From JAQWRV01 sp045564915 (GTDB lineage Bacteria > Pseudomonadota > Alphaproteobacteria > Rhodospirillales > Rhodospirillaceae), in NCBI GenBank assembly GCA_045564915.1, contig JBJLGL010000011.1, positions 186,001-250,000 on the forward strand: a DNA stretch of 64,000 nucleotides, written 5' to 3'. Under the pieces are notes generated by a model. That model was not told where the DNA came from, ran no database searches, and was given only the letters and a program-made list of their open reading frames with translations. Positions 26,145-34,866 of the stretch are shown one piece after another; position 1 is the first letter of the stretch; each line of letters starts with the position of its first letter. The translations under genes and the position numbers were made by a program.

Positions 26145-26162
26145 ACTGTTGAGTGGGAATAA
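26145..26162 (+). repeat. Internal guaA 3'-end core copy 2
   Basis: ACTGTTGAGTGGGAATAA would encode T-V-E-W-E-stop and differs from the guaA end at two positions. It lies in the 93-bp gap between the TPR-sulfotransferase and the sterol-desaturase gene, again exactly at a module boundary. Confidence 0.72.
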
Positions 26163-26183
26163 ATCTAGCTTTATAATTTAGCT

Positions 26184-27389
26184 ATGGATTATGTTCCTTA
26201 TGCGGTCCCGTTCTTTTTGTTAGCAATATTAATTGAGCTGGCATATGGCATCATAATAAAAAAGAATACTTATCGTCTCAACGATGCGATTAGCAGCCTT
26301 TTTATGGGCTCTTTAAGAACAGCTAACAAACTTATTATTATTGGTCTTGGCGGCTATGTATTCTATGCAATAGAGACTCAATACGCTTTATGGAGAATGG
26401 ATGCTTCCTCTCCAATAGTTTGGGCTTTTGCATTTTGTTTTTATGATTTTTGTTATTACTGGTTTCATCGAATCAGTCATGAAAGACAAATCTTCTGGGC
26501 TTCGCATGTTGCCCACCATCAAAGTGAGGACTACAACCTCAGCACCGCATTAAGGCAGACTGGAACTGGAGCATTTGTTAGCTGGGTGTTTTATATTCCT
26601 GTATTTTTGTTGGGCGTGCCTTCCTATGTATTTGTCAGCGTTGCTTCCATCAACTTAATTTATCAATTCTGGGTACATAGCGAGCACATTCCAAAGCTTG
26701 GTTGGTATGAAAAAATATTTGTTACCCCCTCAAATCACAGAGTCCATCATGCACAAAATGATAATTATATTGATAAGAACTATGGGGGCGTTTTTATTAT
26801 CTGGGACAGGATGTTCGGCACGTTTAAAGAAGAGGATGATAACGAGAACCCCATTTATGGAATCAGGGGCGCTTTAAATACTTTCAATCCTATTTGGGCC
26901 AATCTACACATTTACTCAAGCATGGTAAAAGACATCTGGCATGCTCAAAACTGGAAAGAAAAATTCTTAGTGCTCTTTGCGCGAACTGGCTGGAAACCCA
27001 CGAGTCTTCCCAACCAACCGGCTAAAGATGAGTTCAATGCCCAAACTTTTCAAAAATATAATCCAGAAGTGCCTAGAAGAATAAAAATGTACTCATTTTT
27101 TCAGTTCATTGCTTTGGCATATGTGGGATTAGTGCTGCTAGAAAGCGGTGAGCTAAATTATCAACAACTCTGGGTTACGATCAGCATGATGGCTTTTACT
27201 ATGTACTGCACATCTCTTTGGCTTGATGCAAAACAAGGCCTTACAATGGAGATCACGCGTCTTACGCTCTGCGTGATGATAGGATTTTATTCTTACTTTG
27301 ATATGAGCTTGGGACCCATGGCGATCAGTTTATTGGGTTATTCAGCAATCAATATCTTAGTCTTACCCTTAATTAAGAGGGCAGGGTAG
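26184..27389 (+). CDS. Sterol desaturase / fatty acid hydroxylase family protein
   Basis: A 401-residue membrane diiron oxygenase. The histidine boxes are intact: FHRISHE (H-x3-H), HVAHHQ (H-x2-HH) and NHRVHH (H-x2-HH), with an extra HSEH in between. N-terminal helices and about three C-terminal helices (FFQFIALAYVGLVLL, VTISMMAFTMYC and one more) give the topology of the alkylglycerol-monooxygenase-like branch. It would hydroxylate or desaturate a lipid in the membrane using O2; the substrate is unknown. It is the last gene of the guaA island, alone in its module between core copies at 26145 and 27421. Confidence 0.87.
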   Translation: MDYVPYAVPFFLLAILIELAYGIIIKKNTYRLNDAISSLFMGSLRTANKLIIIGLGGYVFYAIETQYALWRMDASSPIVWAFAFCFYDFCYYWFHRISHERQIFWASHVAHHQSEDYNLSTALRQTGTGAFVSWVFYIPVFLLGVPSYVFVSVASINLIYQFWVHSEHIPKLGWYEKIFVTPSNHRVHHAQNDNYIDKNYGGVFIIWDRMFGTFKEEDDNENPIYGIRGALNTFNPIWANLHIYSSMVKDIWHAQNWKEKFLVLFARTGWKPTSLPNQPAKDEFNAQTFQKYNPEVPRRIKMYSFFQFIALAYVGLVLLESGELNYQQLWVTISMMAFTMYCTSLWLDAKQGLTMEITRLTLCVMIGFYSYFDMSLGPMAISLLGYSAINILVLPLIKRAG

Positions 27390-27420
27390 TTCACGATATC
27401 TCGCGTAACCCCCAGCAGTC

Positions 27421-27445
27421 ACTATTGAGTGGGAGTAAGTTACCC
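27421..27445 (+). repeat. Right copy of the guaA 3'-end direct repeat (putative attR)
   Basis: A 25-bp exact copy of 21098-21122, including the I-E-W-E-stop codons and GTTACCC. It has no guaA coding sequence upstream (only loose similarity for about nine bases). It ends the AT-rich island, and the following sequence is richer in GC (GGCCAACGGGGGCCCGGC). It is best explained as the displaced original junction of guaA with its ancestral downstream DNA. Confidence 0.8.
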
Positions 27446-27553
27446 CATGCTTGATATCGGCCAACGGGGGCCCGGCAAGAAAGCATTCGGGTGCACTGTG
27501 TCAGCTCGCACGAAAGTCCACTAACAATTGCGTTCCTTCATGGGCACATCCAT

Positions 27554-27572
27554 AGGCGGCCTTATGGCCGCT
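27554..27572. terminator. Possible terminator hairpin after the TonB receptor gene
   Basis: AGGCGGCC-TTAT-GGCCGCT forms a GC-rich stem with a 4-nt loop, about 25 bp beyond the stop codon of the minus-strand receptor gene. No clear U-run follows, so it is a weak call. Confidence 0.35.
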
Positions 27573-27597
27573 TGACAAAAGTCGCTGCAACTCGTTC

Positions 27598-30165
27598 CTA
27601 GAATCTGCTGCGTACAGTTAGACCGTAGGTGCGTGGCGCATTAAGGTAACCGCTAAAGCTACCTTCTTGAATAACTGTTGGAAATGCGCTGAGAAGGTTA
27701 TTATCATTTGTAAGATTACGGCCCCACAGCACAAATTCTATTCCGTTATCCATCTCCAACCCTGCACTAGCATTAAGATTGTTAACCTTACGTTGAGCAA
27801 GCGGGCTTCCTACGGCAAAGGCTGGAACATTATCTACGACGTCAACATTGCTTTCGTAGAGATATTCACCCCTTAAGAACCCGGATAAACCACTATTAAA
27901 CTCGTGTGAGTAAGTAACGGATGTGGACCAGCTGACTTCGTGGATACCACCAGGTTTTGACCCGCTCAAATCTCTAGATGACTGACCAGCACCGCATCTC
28001 GCTACATCGAATGCTTGGCAAGGAGCTCCAAGGAAAGATTTATATTTTGGATCCATTACGATAACTGATGATGCAATAACAAGGGCTTCTGTCGGTGCGA
28101 ATGCCGCATCAATCTCAAAACCTTTGTGCACTTCGCTACCTGCGTTGGAAATTTCAAAGCCGGCACCCGTGAATAGATTGGATTGAAAATCTTTCACCTC
28201 CTGCTCAAAAACCGCTAAGTTGAAGTAACCTCGGTCAAAGCTACTCTTAAGACCAAATTCAATCACACTCACGTCAGAGGGTCGTGCGAATCTTCCCCTT
28301 GAATTAGCAGAGGGAGGCCGTGAGTCTGACGACAAATTAATAGCCCCAGCTTTCCAACCAGTTGCATAGCTGGCATACCCTGTGACTGTATCCGTGAAGT
28401 CATAGGCTAATCGTGCTTGATAGGTAATTTTATCACCACTCAGCACTCCTGTTTCATTGGCATTCGGATAATTAACAGGCACCGGGAAAAATTGGAGTGG
28501 CTGGAATGCAAGGAACGGATTGACTGCGGGATTATTTCTATTTGCTGCCGCAAACGCTCCCGCTCCAGCAGATATTGCCGCAAACGTTCCGGGTGCAATA
28601 GCTTCTATCGCGGCGATAGCTGCCGGGTTGGTGGCATCCACTCCTATCGCTGCATATTGCTGTCCTATTACCGTCTGCCTTACCACCCCTTCACCAATTG
28701 CAGGGAAGTCTAAACTGGAGAACACGTCATTTAGAACAACGCTCGATACAGCGGATTTTTTCGAATCAATGTAAGCGCCACCAAGCGAGAAAGTTAATTT
28801 ATCAGATGCGTGAAAGTCGGCGTTCGCAAAAAGCTGTATCGACTTATCGTCAAGAGTATAATTGTCAACAATACCCGCGCCGTCCGCGAAAAATGTCCCC
28901 GGGGGCAACCCAAGCAAAGCTTGTACTCCAGGAAGTGCTCCGCCAGCCAATACATTCGCAAAGTTGAATGTGTCTGCGCCGTAGGCAAGTGTCCTACAGC
29001 ATGTTGGCACGCTTTCATCGAAATAGTAGGCGCCAAGGAGCCAGTCAAGTTGATCACCATCATCTTTGGAGGTTAGCCTCAACTCTTGCGTGAAGGTCTC
29101 AAACTTCTGATATTGCAGTAGATCGACGATATCTGCTCCTGAGAAATCTACTGTATTGTCACTATTATTTGATTGCTCTCTGTATGCTGTTATCGATGTG
29201 AGGTCGGCAAAGCCAAGATCTACTTCGCCAGTTATCGATAGCCCTTTACCCTCAAGTTTATTGCTTGGGTCTTTACTATAGGCAACTTCACGATCAAACA
29301 GCCTGGCGGGATTTCCTATTGGTTCTCCAAGTCCAAAAGGAAAAGGGGCACCAATCACCTGTGTGAGTATCCCATTAAAAATCTGAGAAGCCCCGCAACA
29401 AATTTCATTAATCTTATTATAATCAGCGATCACTTTGATTGTGAAATCGTCAGATGGCTCTATGAGAAACTGACCTCGCAATGAAAAACGATCTCGATCG
29501 TTAATATCTCCACTTGTGACCGTATTAGTGTAGTAGCCATCTCTCTGATTGAAGGAACCTGAGAGGCGGAATGCTGCTTTGTCAGAAATTGGACCCGTAA
29601 TACTTGCCTTGCCAATTAACTGGTCATAATTGCCATAGGTCAGTTCACCCATTCCACCAAATTCAAATTCTGGAGCTTTTGTTGTGATTGCAATGGCCCC
29701 CACAGACACGTTTTTTCCGTAAATACTTGATTGTGGGCCTCGAAGTACCTCAATTCTCTCAAGTTCTGGAAGATCCAGTATGGAAGATGCTGCGCGAGAT
29801 TGGTAAACACCATCAATAAAGACGCCAACTTCTGCTTCAATGCCGGTATTATTGGCCCCATTACCAAAACCCCTTATCAAAAAGTTTACTTGGGCAGAAT
29901 TTTGAAGCTGGGTAACGCGCAATGTTGGCACTACGGTTTGAAGATCTAACAGGTCGGTAACCTGGGATTGTTCAAGCACGGTAGCATCAACGACAGTGAT
30001 AGCTATGGGGACCTCCTGAAGGCTCTGCGCACGCTTGGTAGCCGTGACAATAATCTCTTCAGGTTTAATCAGGCTCGTATGGCCATCTGCTCTAGCTCCT
30101 TGAGGATTAACTATTGCTGCTAGAATTAGTACAAAAGTTCCAAGAATTATTGGTAACTTAGCCAT
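27598..30165 (-). CDS. TonB-dependent outer-membrane receptor
   Basis: 855 residues. A signal peptide (cleavage near GARA-DGH) is followed by a TonB-box-like EEIIVTATK, the plug domain (about 45-160; VPIAITVVDATVL, VFIDGVYQSR, RIEVLRGPQSSIYGKN) and a beta-barrel ending in the aromatic GLTVRSRF. It imports a ligand across the outer membrane using TonB energy. The large IromP-like receptors of Alphaproteobacteria serve varied substrates, so the ligand is unknown. Long Ala/Gly/Pro-rich extracellular loops (about 495-570) are unusual and may bind the ligand. It is monocistronic, with an operator-like palindrome upstream. Confidence 0.92.
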   Translation of the reverse strand: MAKLPIILGTFVLILAAIVNPQGARADGHTSLIKPEEIIVTATKRAQSLQEVPIAITVVDATVLEQSQVTDLLDLQTVVPTLRVTQLQNSAQVNFLIRGFGNGANNTGIEAEVGVFIDGVYQSRAASSILDLPELERIEVLRGPQSSIYGKNVSVGAIAITTKAPEFEFGGMGELTYGNYDQLIGKASITGPISDKAAFRLSGSFNQRDGYYTNTVTSGDINDRDRFSLRGQFLIEPSDDFTIKVIADYNKINEICCGASQIFNGILTQVIGAPFPFGLGEPIGNPARLFDREVAYSKDPSNKLEGKGLSITGEVDLGFADLTSITAYREQSNNSDNTVDFSGADIVDLLQYQKFETFTQELRLTSKDDGDQLDWLLGAYYFDESVPTCCRTLAYGADTFNFANVLAGGALPGVQALLGLPPGTFFADGAGIVDNYTLDDKSIQLFANADFHASDKLTFSLGGAYIDSKKSAVSSVVLNDVFSSLDFPAIGEGVVRQTVIGQQYAAIGVDATNPAAIAAIEAIAPGTFAAISAGAGAFAAANRNNPAVNPFLAFQPLQFFPVPVNYPNANETGVLSGDKITYQARLAYDFTDTVTGYASYATGWKAGAINLSSDSRPPSANSRGRFARPSDVSVIEFGLKSSFDRGYFNLAVFEQEVKDFQSNLFTGAGFEISNAGSEVHKGFEIDAAFAPTEALVIASSVIVMDPKYKSFLGAPCQAFDVARCGAGQSSRDLSGSKPGGIHEVSWSTSVTYSHEFNSGLSGFLRGEYLYESNVDVVDNVPAFAVGSPLAQRKVNNLNASAGLEMDNGIEFVLWGRNLTNDNNLLSAFPTVIQEGSFSGYLNAPRTYGLTVRSRF

Positions 30166-30471
30166 AATTGCCCCCTAAATGGTTTCTCAGACGTACCCAA
30201 TTACCCTACTATTTTCTGAGAGTTATTACAAAGTTTGTAGTGAGATAAGCCTAGATTGTTAGAAATGCTGGAGTTTTTGGGATGTTAGAATATAGATGTT
30301 GTACAACGACACTACAAAGTTACAACAACTAAAAAGAGATGCTCAGAAGCCCTTATTTTTACTAGGTAATTTCTAGGGTAACTGTGGAGGTGGGCGTAAG
30401 GCCATTTTCTTGATGGTTGCTTATCTAGGCTTCACACCAACCATAGGGGCGTCGCAAAGGAAGCTAAGAAT
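30166..30471. promoter_or_regulatory. Upstream region of the TonB receptor with operator-like palindromes
   Basis: About 305 bp. The odd palindrome TACAAA-G-TTTGTA is at 30227-30239 and a perfect 10-bp palindrome GTTGTACAAC is at 30298-30307. A further half-site-like CTACAAAGTT is at 30312-30321. The sites lie 60-155 bp upstream of the receptor start, where a regulator would bind. The regulator is not identified. Confidence 0.35.
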
Positions 30472-30852
30472 ATGTCTCAGCAAGATCAAACGCACCGTTT
30501 CTTCAGATCGCATGCAAAAGAATGGCAGATCAAGGCTGAAGATTCTGCCTACAGTATGATTCAGAATCGTCACTGCTTAATGTAGGCTGTGGTACTGGCC
30601 AACTCGCAGTAGAGGCCTCTAGCAACGGCTGGGTTGCGACAGGCATTGATTTTGCTGAAGACATGATTGAAATATGTAGGGAGAACAACAAGAGGGCTGA
30701 GACCTCTGCGGAATTTATATGTGGTTCAATATTTGACTTTTCTACTACTAACAAATTTGATGTGGTGAGCGCTCAACGATGAATACTCAAGTCTTGATAA
30801 ATCTAAAGCTCTTGAGATGAGCAGGCTCGATACGAATGAATTTCCTCAGTGA
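30472..30852 (+). pseudogene. Decayed SAM-dependent methyltransferase
   Basis: Translation from ATG 30472 gives a methyltransferase-like start (SQQDQTHRFFRSHAKEWQIKAE). It hits a stop after ~38 codons. A frame change restores LLNVGCGTGQLAVEASSNGW (motif I) and GIDFAEDMIEICREN. A second frame break follows near 30776, where the sequence continues as NDEYSSLDKSKALEMSRLD, and it then ends early. At least two frameshifts and loss of the C-terminal half make it non-functional, unless the breaks are assembly errors. The original enzyme resembled UbiG/UbiE-type small-molecule methyltransferases. It lies between the TonB receptor and a second methyltransferase. Confidence 0.7.
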
Positions 30853-30931
30853 CATGGTATTTAGGGCAAAGCAATCAGCCTGCAGATCTAACGATTTCAT
30901 ATCAAAACCATGCGGCGCGACTAAGTTAGTG

Positions 30932-31885
30932 TCAATTTCCTGTCTGATTCTTTAGACGATCTAACAATCGATCTACATATGAATGATTATTCTTATGAAG
31001 GTGGTTCAAAAGCGTTTCTCTGCTAATGGGTATGTTTTTGGAGGTCATTTGACGTACAGTCTCATCCATTTGTCTGTCTTTCTCTGCGCGAAACTCCTCG
31101 AGTGGCATTAGAAAACGATTGTCACGAGGATTAAACCCGCGCTCAACAAATGCTATATATCGATAACATGCAACGCTAATTGTATTATGCAGAAGCCATG
31201 GCAAATTAGGGTCGAAAGAAGACAATCCCATCCACTCGGCCAGATCAAATTCATCTGGAACATAATTAACGCAGTTAATTAAATATTGCAGAAACTTAAG
31301 AGTTTCCGGCTGGCGTATAATGTCTTCAATTGCGTAAATGCCATGGGTGGTCAATGCGGGATAAAGATAACTAAAACTTTTTAGAATACTGTATGAAGTA
31401 TGCATTCCATCATCGATAATTACATCAAAATCTCCACCAGTTTCTTGCAGGAATTTTGTTAGAAACAATTCGTTTGTCTGATCGCCGATGTGCATCTGAA
31501 CCCGCCCACTTTCAAATGCAGAGCAATTCTCGTCTATATCTATTCCGTGTATTATTGCATTAGGAAAGAATTCCTCCCACATTTTCACCGATCGTGGTGT
31601 TTGCACCCCTATTTCCAAAACTTTCTTGGCACTAATGCGTCTGTCGCGAAAATGTCGCCAATAGTGTTTTAGATAATCGTGGTGACGTTTTGTGGGTTTA
31701 TGAGTTTCTGCTATTTTCTCCAGAACGTTGCTTGGATCGGGTTCTTGAGGCGCAGGTATTATTGCTGCTTTATTAGTAACCTCGGCTACCGCCCCAGCAC
31801 GAAAATTAATAGCCTCAACCCAATGGCCCTGGGATTCTTGGGAGTCTGCCTTTCGCATGAACTCCGCTATTGTATTATTGTTCAT
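30932..31885 (-). CDS. Class I SAM methyltransferase, MycE/TylE-like
   Basis: A 317-residue protein. Residues ~75-200 resemble sugar O-methyltransferases of the mycinose type: KVLEIGVQTPRSVKMWEEFFPNAIIHGIDID (motif I and acidic loop), MHIGDQTN, and GDFDVIIDDGMHTSYSIL with the DDG metal site, then GIYAIEDI. MycE-type enzymes are Mg2+-dependent and act on 2''-OH or 3''-OH of sugars. The N-terminal ~60 residues are helical and C-terminal residues 260-317 are charged. Cytoplasmic; it probably modifies a glycan or secondary metabolite. A monocistronic minus-strand gene next to a methyltransferase remnant. Confidence 0.78.
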   Translation of the reverse strand: MNNNTIAEFMRKADSQESQGHWVEAINFRAGAVAEVTNKAAIIPAPQEPDPSNVLEKIAETHKPTKRHHDYLKHYWRHFRDRRISAKKVLEIGVQTPRSVKMWEEFFPNAIIHGIDIDENCSAFESGRVQMHIGDQTNELFLTKFLQETGGDFDVIIDDGMHTSYSILKSFSYLYPALTTHGIYAIEDIIRQPETLKFLQYLINCVNYVPDEFDLAEWMGLSSFDPNLPWLLHNTISVACYRYIAFVERGFNPRDNRFLMPLEEFRAEKDRQMDETVRQMTSKNIPISRETLLNHLHKNNHSYVDRLLDRLKNQTGN

Positions 31886-32255
31886 GCCACTCTCCCGTTA
31901 AGACAACTAACTAGTCATTCAATATACACGTGCTGATTACCTTTTTAATTAGTTTATTGGCTATTTTCTGCGCCTACGCAGACCTTAATGCTAAATGGGC
32001 TGCTATATTTTTCACACCATTCACTTTTTAATGTGCCTCTGCACCGGTGTAATGTCCCTAGAATTTTGATTAGGCAACAAGACGCCTGACGGCATATTAA
32101 GTTTTATCTAAGCTCGTATTTCTAATCATCTTGATATTTATGTTGTGGCGACATCTTTTTTGTACCAATTGTATTGCCGACACGCGGCGGATGGGGTTTT
32201 ATACGCGCGATTTCTCCTGGTTAATGGAGAGGAAAATAATAAGGAGTGTAATACA
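31886..32255. promoter_or_regulatory. Divergent intergenic region upstream of glutamate dehydrogenase
   Basis: About 370 bp between divergent start codons. It is AT-rich and must contain both promoters. A ribosome site AAGGAG at 32241-32246 decides the gdhA start at 32256. An in-frame extension back to 32145 exists but has no ribosome site or family similarity. No sigma-54 signature was seen. Confidence 0.5.
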
Positions 32256-33611
32256 GTGTCCACGCACCAAGCCGATGATCTCGAACAGTTTATGGAAGGC
32301 GTAGTGCGCCGTAATCCGGGTGAGCCTGAATTCCAACAGGCTGTTCATGAGGTGGCGATGGATATAATCCCCTATATCGCTGATAAGCCCATCTACAGGG
32401 ACTTAAAGATCCTCGAGCGCATGACGGAGCCCGACCGTATCGTCAGCTTCCGTATCGTGTGGCAGGATGATGAAGGTCAGATTCGGGTCAATCGCGGTTA
32501 CCGTATTCAGCAGAATAACACGATTGGCCCCTACAAGGGTGGCCTTCGCTTCCACCCAACGGTGAATCAGTCGGTGCTAAAGTTTCTAGCTTTCGAACAA
32601 GTATTTAAGAATAGCCTTACCGGCTTGCCAATGGGCGGTGGCAAGGGTGGCTCTGACTTCAATCCAAAGGGTAAATCAGACGCTGAAGTTATGCGTTTCT
32701 GCCAGGCTTTTATGACAGAATTGCACCGGCATATCGGTCCAGATACTGATGTCCCGGCTGGTGATATCGGCGTCGGTGCGCGCGAAGTCGGCTACATGTT
32801 TGGGCAGTACAAGCGGCTAGTAAATCGCTTTGAGGGTGTGCTTACTGGCAAGGCGCTTGAATTCGGTGGATCATTAATCCGTACCGAGGCGACTGGTTAC
32901 GGTGTGGTCTACATGATGGAGGATATGTTGGCGCACCATAACGAAGCTATTGAGGGGCGCATCTGTACTGTCTCCGGTTCTGGCAATGTCGCTACCTACT
33001 GCGCTGAGAAGCTATTGGAGCTAGGGGGTAAAGTGGTAACACTGTCAGACTCCGGCGGCTACATTCATGATCCTGAGGGTATCAATACCGAGAAGCTCGC
33101 TTGGGTGGTAGACCTGAAGACTAACAAGCGTGGCCGTATCGAGGAGTATGTAAAAACTTGGGGCGGTAGCTTCCACTCTGGTAAGAGGCCCTGGGAAGTG
33201 CCCTGTGATCTTGCCTTCCCATGCGCCACCCAAAATGAAGTAGACCTTGAGGATGCTGAGAATCTAATCACCAATGGTTGTCGAGCAGTTTCCGAGGGTG
33301 CGAACATGCCGAGCACCCCTGAGGCAATTAAGGCGATGCTTGCTAAGAAGGAGCTACTCCATGCCCCTTCGAAGGCCGCCAATGCTGGTGGTGTTGGAGT
33401 TTCAGGCTTGGAGATGAGTCAGAATAGCCTGCGTCTATCCTGGACTAGCGAAGAGGTCGACCAGCGTCTTCGCGCCATCATTAAGGGCATCCATGACCAG
33501 ATGGTTGAATATGGCACTCAGAAGGATGGCCACGTGGACTACTTTCGCGGCGCGAATATCGCAGGCTTCAATAAGGTCGCTAACGCTATGATCGCGTATG
33601 GTGTCATGTAA
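32256..33611 (+). CDS. gdhA: NADP-specific glutamate dehydrogenase
   Basis: 451 residues, the usual length of hexameric bacterial GdhA. Substrate-binding and catalytic motifs are present: GYRIQQNNTIGPYKGGLRFH, NSLTGLPMGGGKGGSDFNPKGKSD (catalytic Lys), DTDVPAGDIGVGAREVGYMFGQYK, the nucleotide-binding SGSGNVATYCAEKL and the Ser/Arg-rich C-terminus. It aminates 2-oxoglutarate with NADPH and ammonium. GTG start with AAGGAG nine bases upstream. It is monocistronic. Confidence 0.96.
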   Translation: MSTHQADDLEQFMEGVVRRNPGEPEFQQAVHEVAMDIIPYIADKPIYRDLKILERMTEPDRIVSFRIVWQDDEGQIRVNRGYRIQQNNTIGPYKGGLRFHPTVNQSVLKFLAFEQVFKNSLTGLPMGGGKGGSDFNPKGKSDAEVMRFCQAFMTELHRHIGPDTDVPAGDIGVGAREVGYMFGQYKRLVNRFEGVLTGKALEFGGSLIRTEATGYGVVYMMEDMLAHHNEAIEGRICTVSGSGNVATYCAEKLLELGGKVVTLSDSGGYIHDPEGINTEKLAWVVDLKTNKRGRIEEYVKTWGGSFHSGKRPWEVPCDLAFPCATQNEVDLEDAENLITNGCRAVSEGANMPSTPEAIKAMLAKKELLHAPSKAANAGGVGVSGLEMSQNSLRLSWTSEEVDQRLRAIIKGIHDQMVEYGTQKDGHVDYFRGANIAGFNKVANAMIAYGVM

Positions 33612-33727
33612 TCTACAAAGCATTTAGCCAGGACGTCTAACATTCAAGCCTTTACGCTTTGATATGGGTAGAGTTCAAGGGAATGGAGAGATGCAACTTT
33701 CCTATTACTTCCCTGAAGTCTAATTCC

Positions 33728-34855
33728 TTATAGACTTTCTTCGATTGCCTTAATAACCACATCTGGATCAATGGTGAGGTCTCCATGGGCTTGTTGCCAA
33801 GTCTTTTCCTGGATCTGAGCACCTGGTTTTGCATATGAGACCGAGTCCACAGGAGTTGCTTCTACTCGTATAAATCTTAAACCTGCTGCTTCAGCGATGC
33901 GTTCGAAATGGGGTTGATGCAAACCTGCGGCAATTTCGACCACCAAGGTGCCTGGCTGGCAGAACACGATATTTGCTAGATTGGACCCACAAACACCAAC
34001 CACACATCGTGCCTCAGCGAATAGGCGCATTTGTCCATCTAAATCCATGCTACCAGGCTCAATAACTTCAAACTTCTTGCCAAGTGCTCCGATCACCTTT
34101 TCTTGATTAACGAGCCTTCGAATATCTTTTGTACCGCGGCGGCTATAAAGCAAGCGCTGCGGAGCTCCGGGGTCTTTAGGGGGTGCGATCAAGCGCAGCA
34201 AAGATAGGCGATCAGATAAGGCCATATAGGTTTGACTGTACCCGGGGCGTACGGCGACGGCCGTACCATTAGTTGGTAAGTAAGCTAAATTATTAATACC
34301 AAATACGCCTGCTGCCTTTTCCAATAGACCCTTCTGCCAGGGTTGGAGGGCCATCGTTTTTGGCGCAATGAGTTTAACCTGTGCAAGATGGCTGAGTCGC
34401 GAAGCACCGTATAGGTGGGGGATGGTATCTAGAAGCCAATGGTAATATGCTGGACGAACAAGGGTGATGTAAGCGTCTGAGATATAGTTTGAACTGCAAG
34501 CGGCTACCCTTAATGCTTGTCCTGCATCCTTACTGAATAGGTAAGCATATCGCTCTGGGTATTTGAGGTGCGCGAATGCTGGCGACATAAATACCCCGTT
34601 TTGTAATAGAGGCACGCCAATATCGAATAAAGCTATGCCGCTTTGAAGATGAACTAAATGCGAGCTTAGCAGTCTCCCACCAAATTTCAGAGGTTCGGCT
34701 GTTACGCTATCCGGCAAATTATTGGAGTCAAAATGTTCCTCTCTCACAAAGTTTGGGCTATCATCTGATCGCGCAGCTAAAGAGCGCGTTGACGCCAGAA
34801 GGTCGCCATCCAGCCACGCTTTCTCCGCTTGTTTTAATAAATCAGCCCTAGACAA
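33728..34855 (-). CDS. Family 61-type glycosyltransferase
   Basis: A 375-residue protein. The region 150-350 matches GT61 (DUF563): HWLLDTIPHLYGASRL, LLYSRRGTKDIRRLVNQEKVI (sugar-nucleotide loop with Arg), FEVIEPGSMDLDGQMRLFAEARCVVGVCGSNLANIVFCQPGTLVVEI, typical of enzymes that add sugars in LPS or capsule. The start is TTG at 34855. It lies 12 bp after the amidohydrolase gene on the same strand, so the two are co-transcribed even though their functions look unrelated. Confidence 0.82.
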   Translation of the reverse strand: MSRADLLKQAEKAWLDGDLLASTRSLAARSDDSPNFVREEHFDSNNLPDSVTAEPLKFGGRLLSSHLVHLQSGIALFDIGVPLLQNGVFMSPAFAHLKYPERYAYLFSKDAGQALRVAACSSNYISDAYITLVRPAYYHWLLDTIPHLYGASRLSHLAQVKLIAPKTMALQPWQKGLLEKAAGVFGINNLAYLPTNGTAVAVRPGYSQTYMALSDRLSLLRLIAPPKDPGAPQRLLYSRRGTKDIRRLVNQEKVIGALGKKFEVIEPGSMDLDGQMRLFAEARCVVGVCGSNLANIVFCQPGTLVVEIAAGLHQPHFERIAEAAGLRFIRVEATPVDSVSYAKPGAQIQEKTWQQAHGDLTIDPDVVIKAIEESL

Positions 34856-34866
34856 ATATAAACTAC

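Larger units (their letters stand above)
21098..27445. mobile_element. AT-rich genomic island at guaA built of 3 modules, no integrase seen
   Basis: The segment between the 25-bp direct repeats (21098 and 27421) is clearly more AT-rich than the guaB-rsmB-guaA block. It encodes functions unrelated to it: ferritin-like protein, TPR-methyltransferase, TPR-sulfotransferase and sterol-desaturase-like protein. All genes point in the same direction as guaA. Internal copies of the guaA-end core at 23527-23543 and 26145-26162 divide it into segments of ~2.4, 2.6 and 1.3 kb. The guaA 3' end is a known hotspot for tyrosine-integrase islands. Here no integrase, excisionase or transposase gene is visible, so mobilisation in trans or loss of the integrase is inferred. 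Confidence 0.72.

Noticed and set aside
32145..32255. N-terminal extension of glutamate dehydrogenase
   Set aside because: The extra 37 residues lack similarity to GdhA, and a good AAGGAG site stands before the GTG at 32256.
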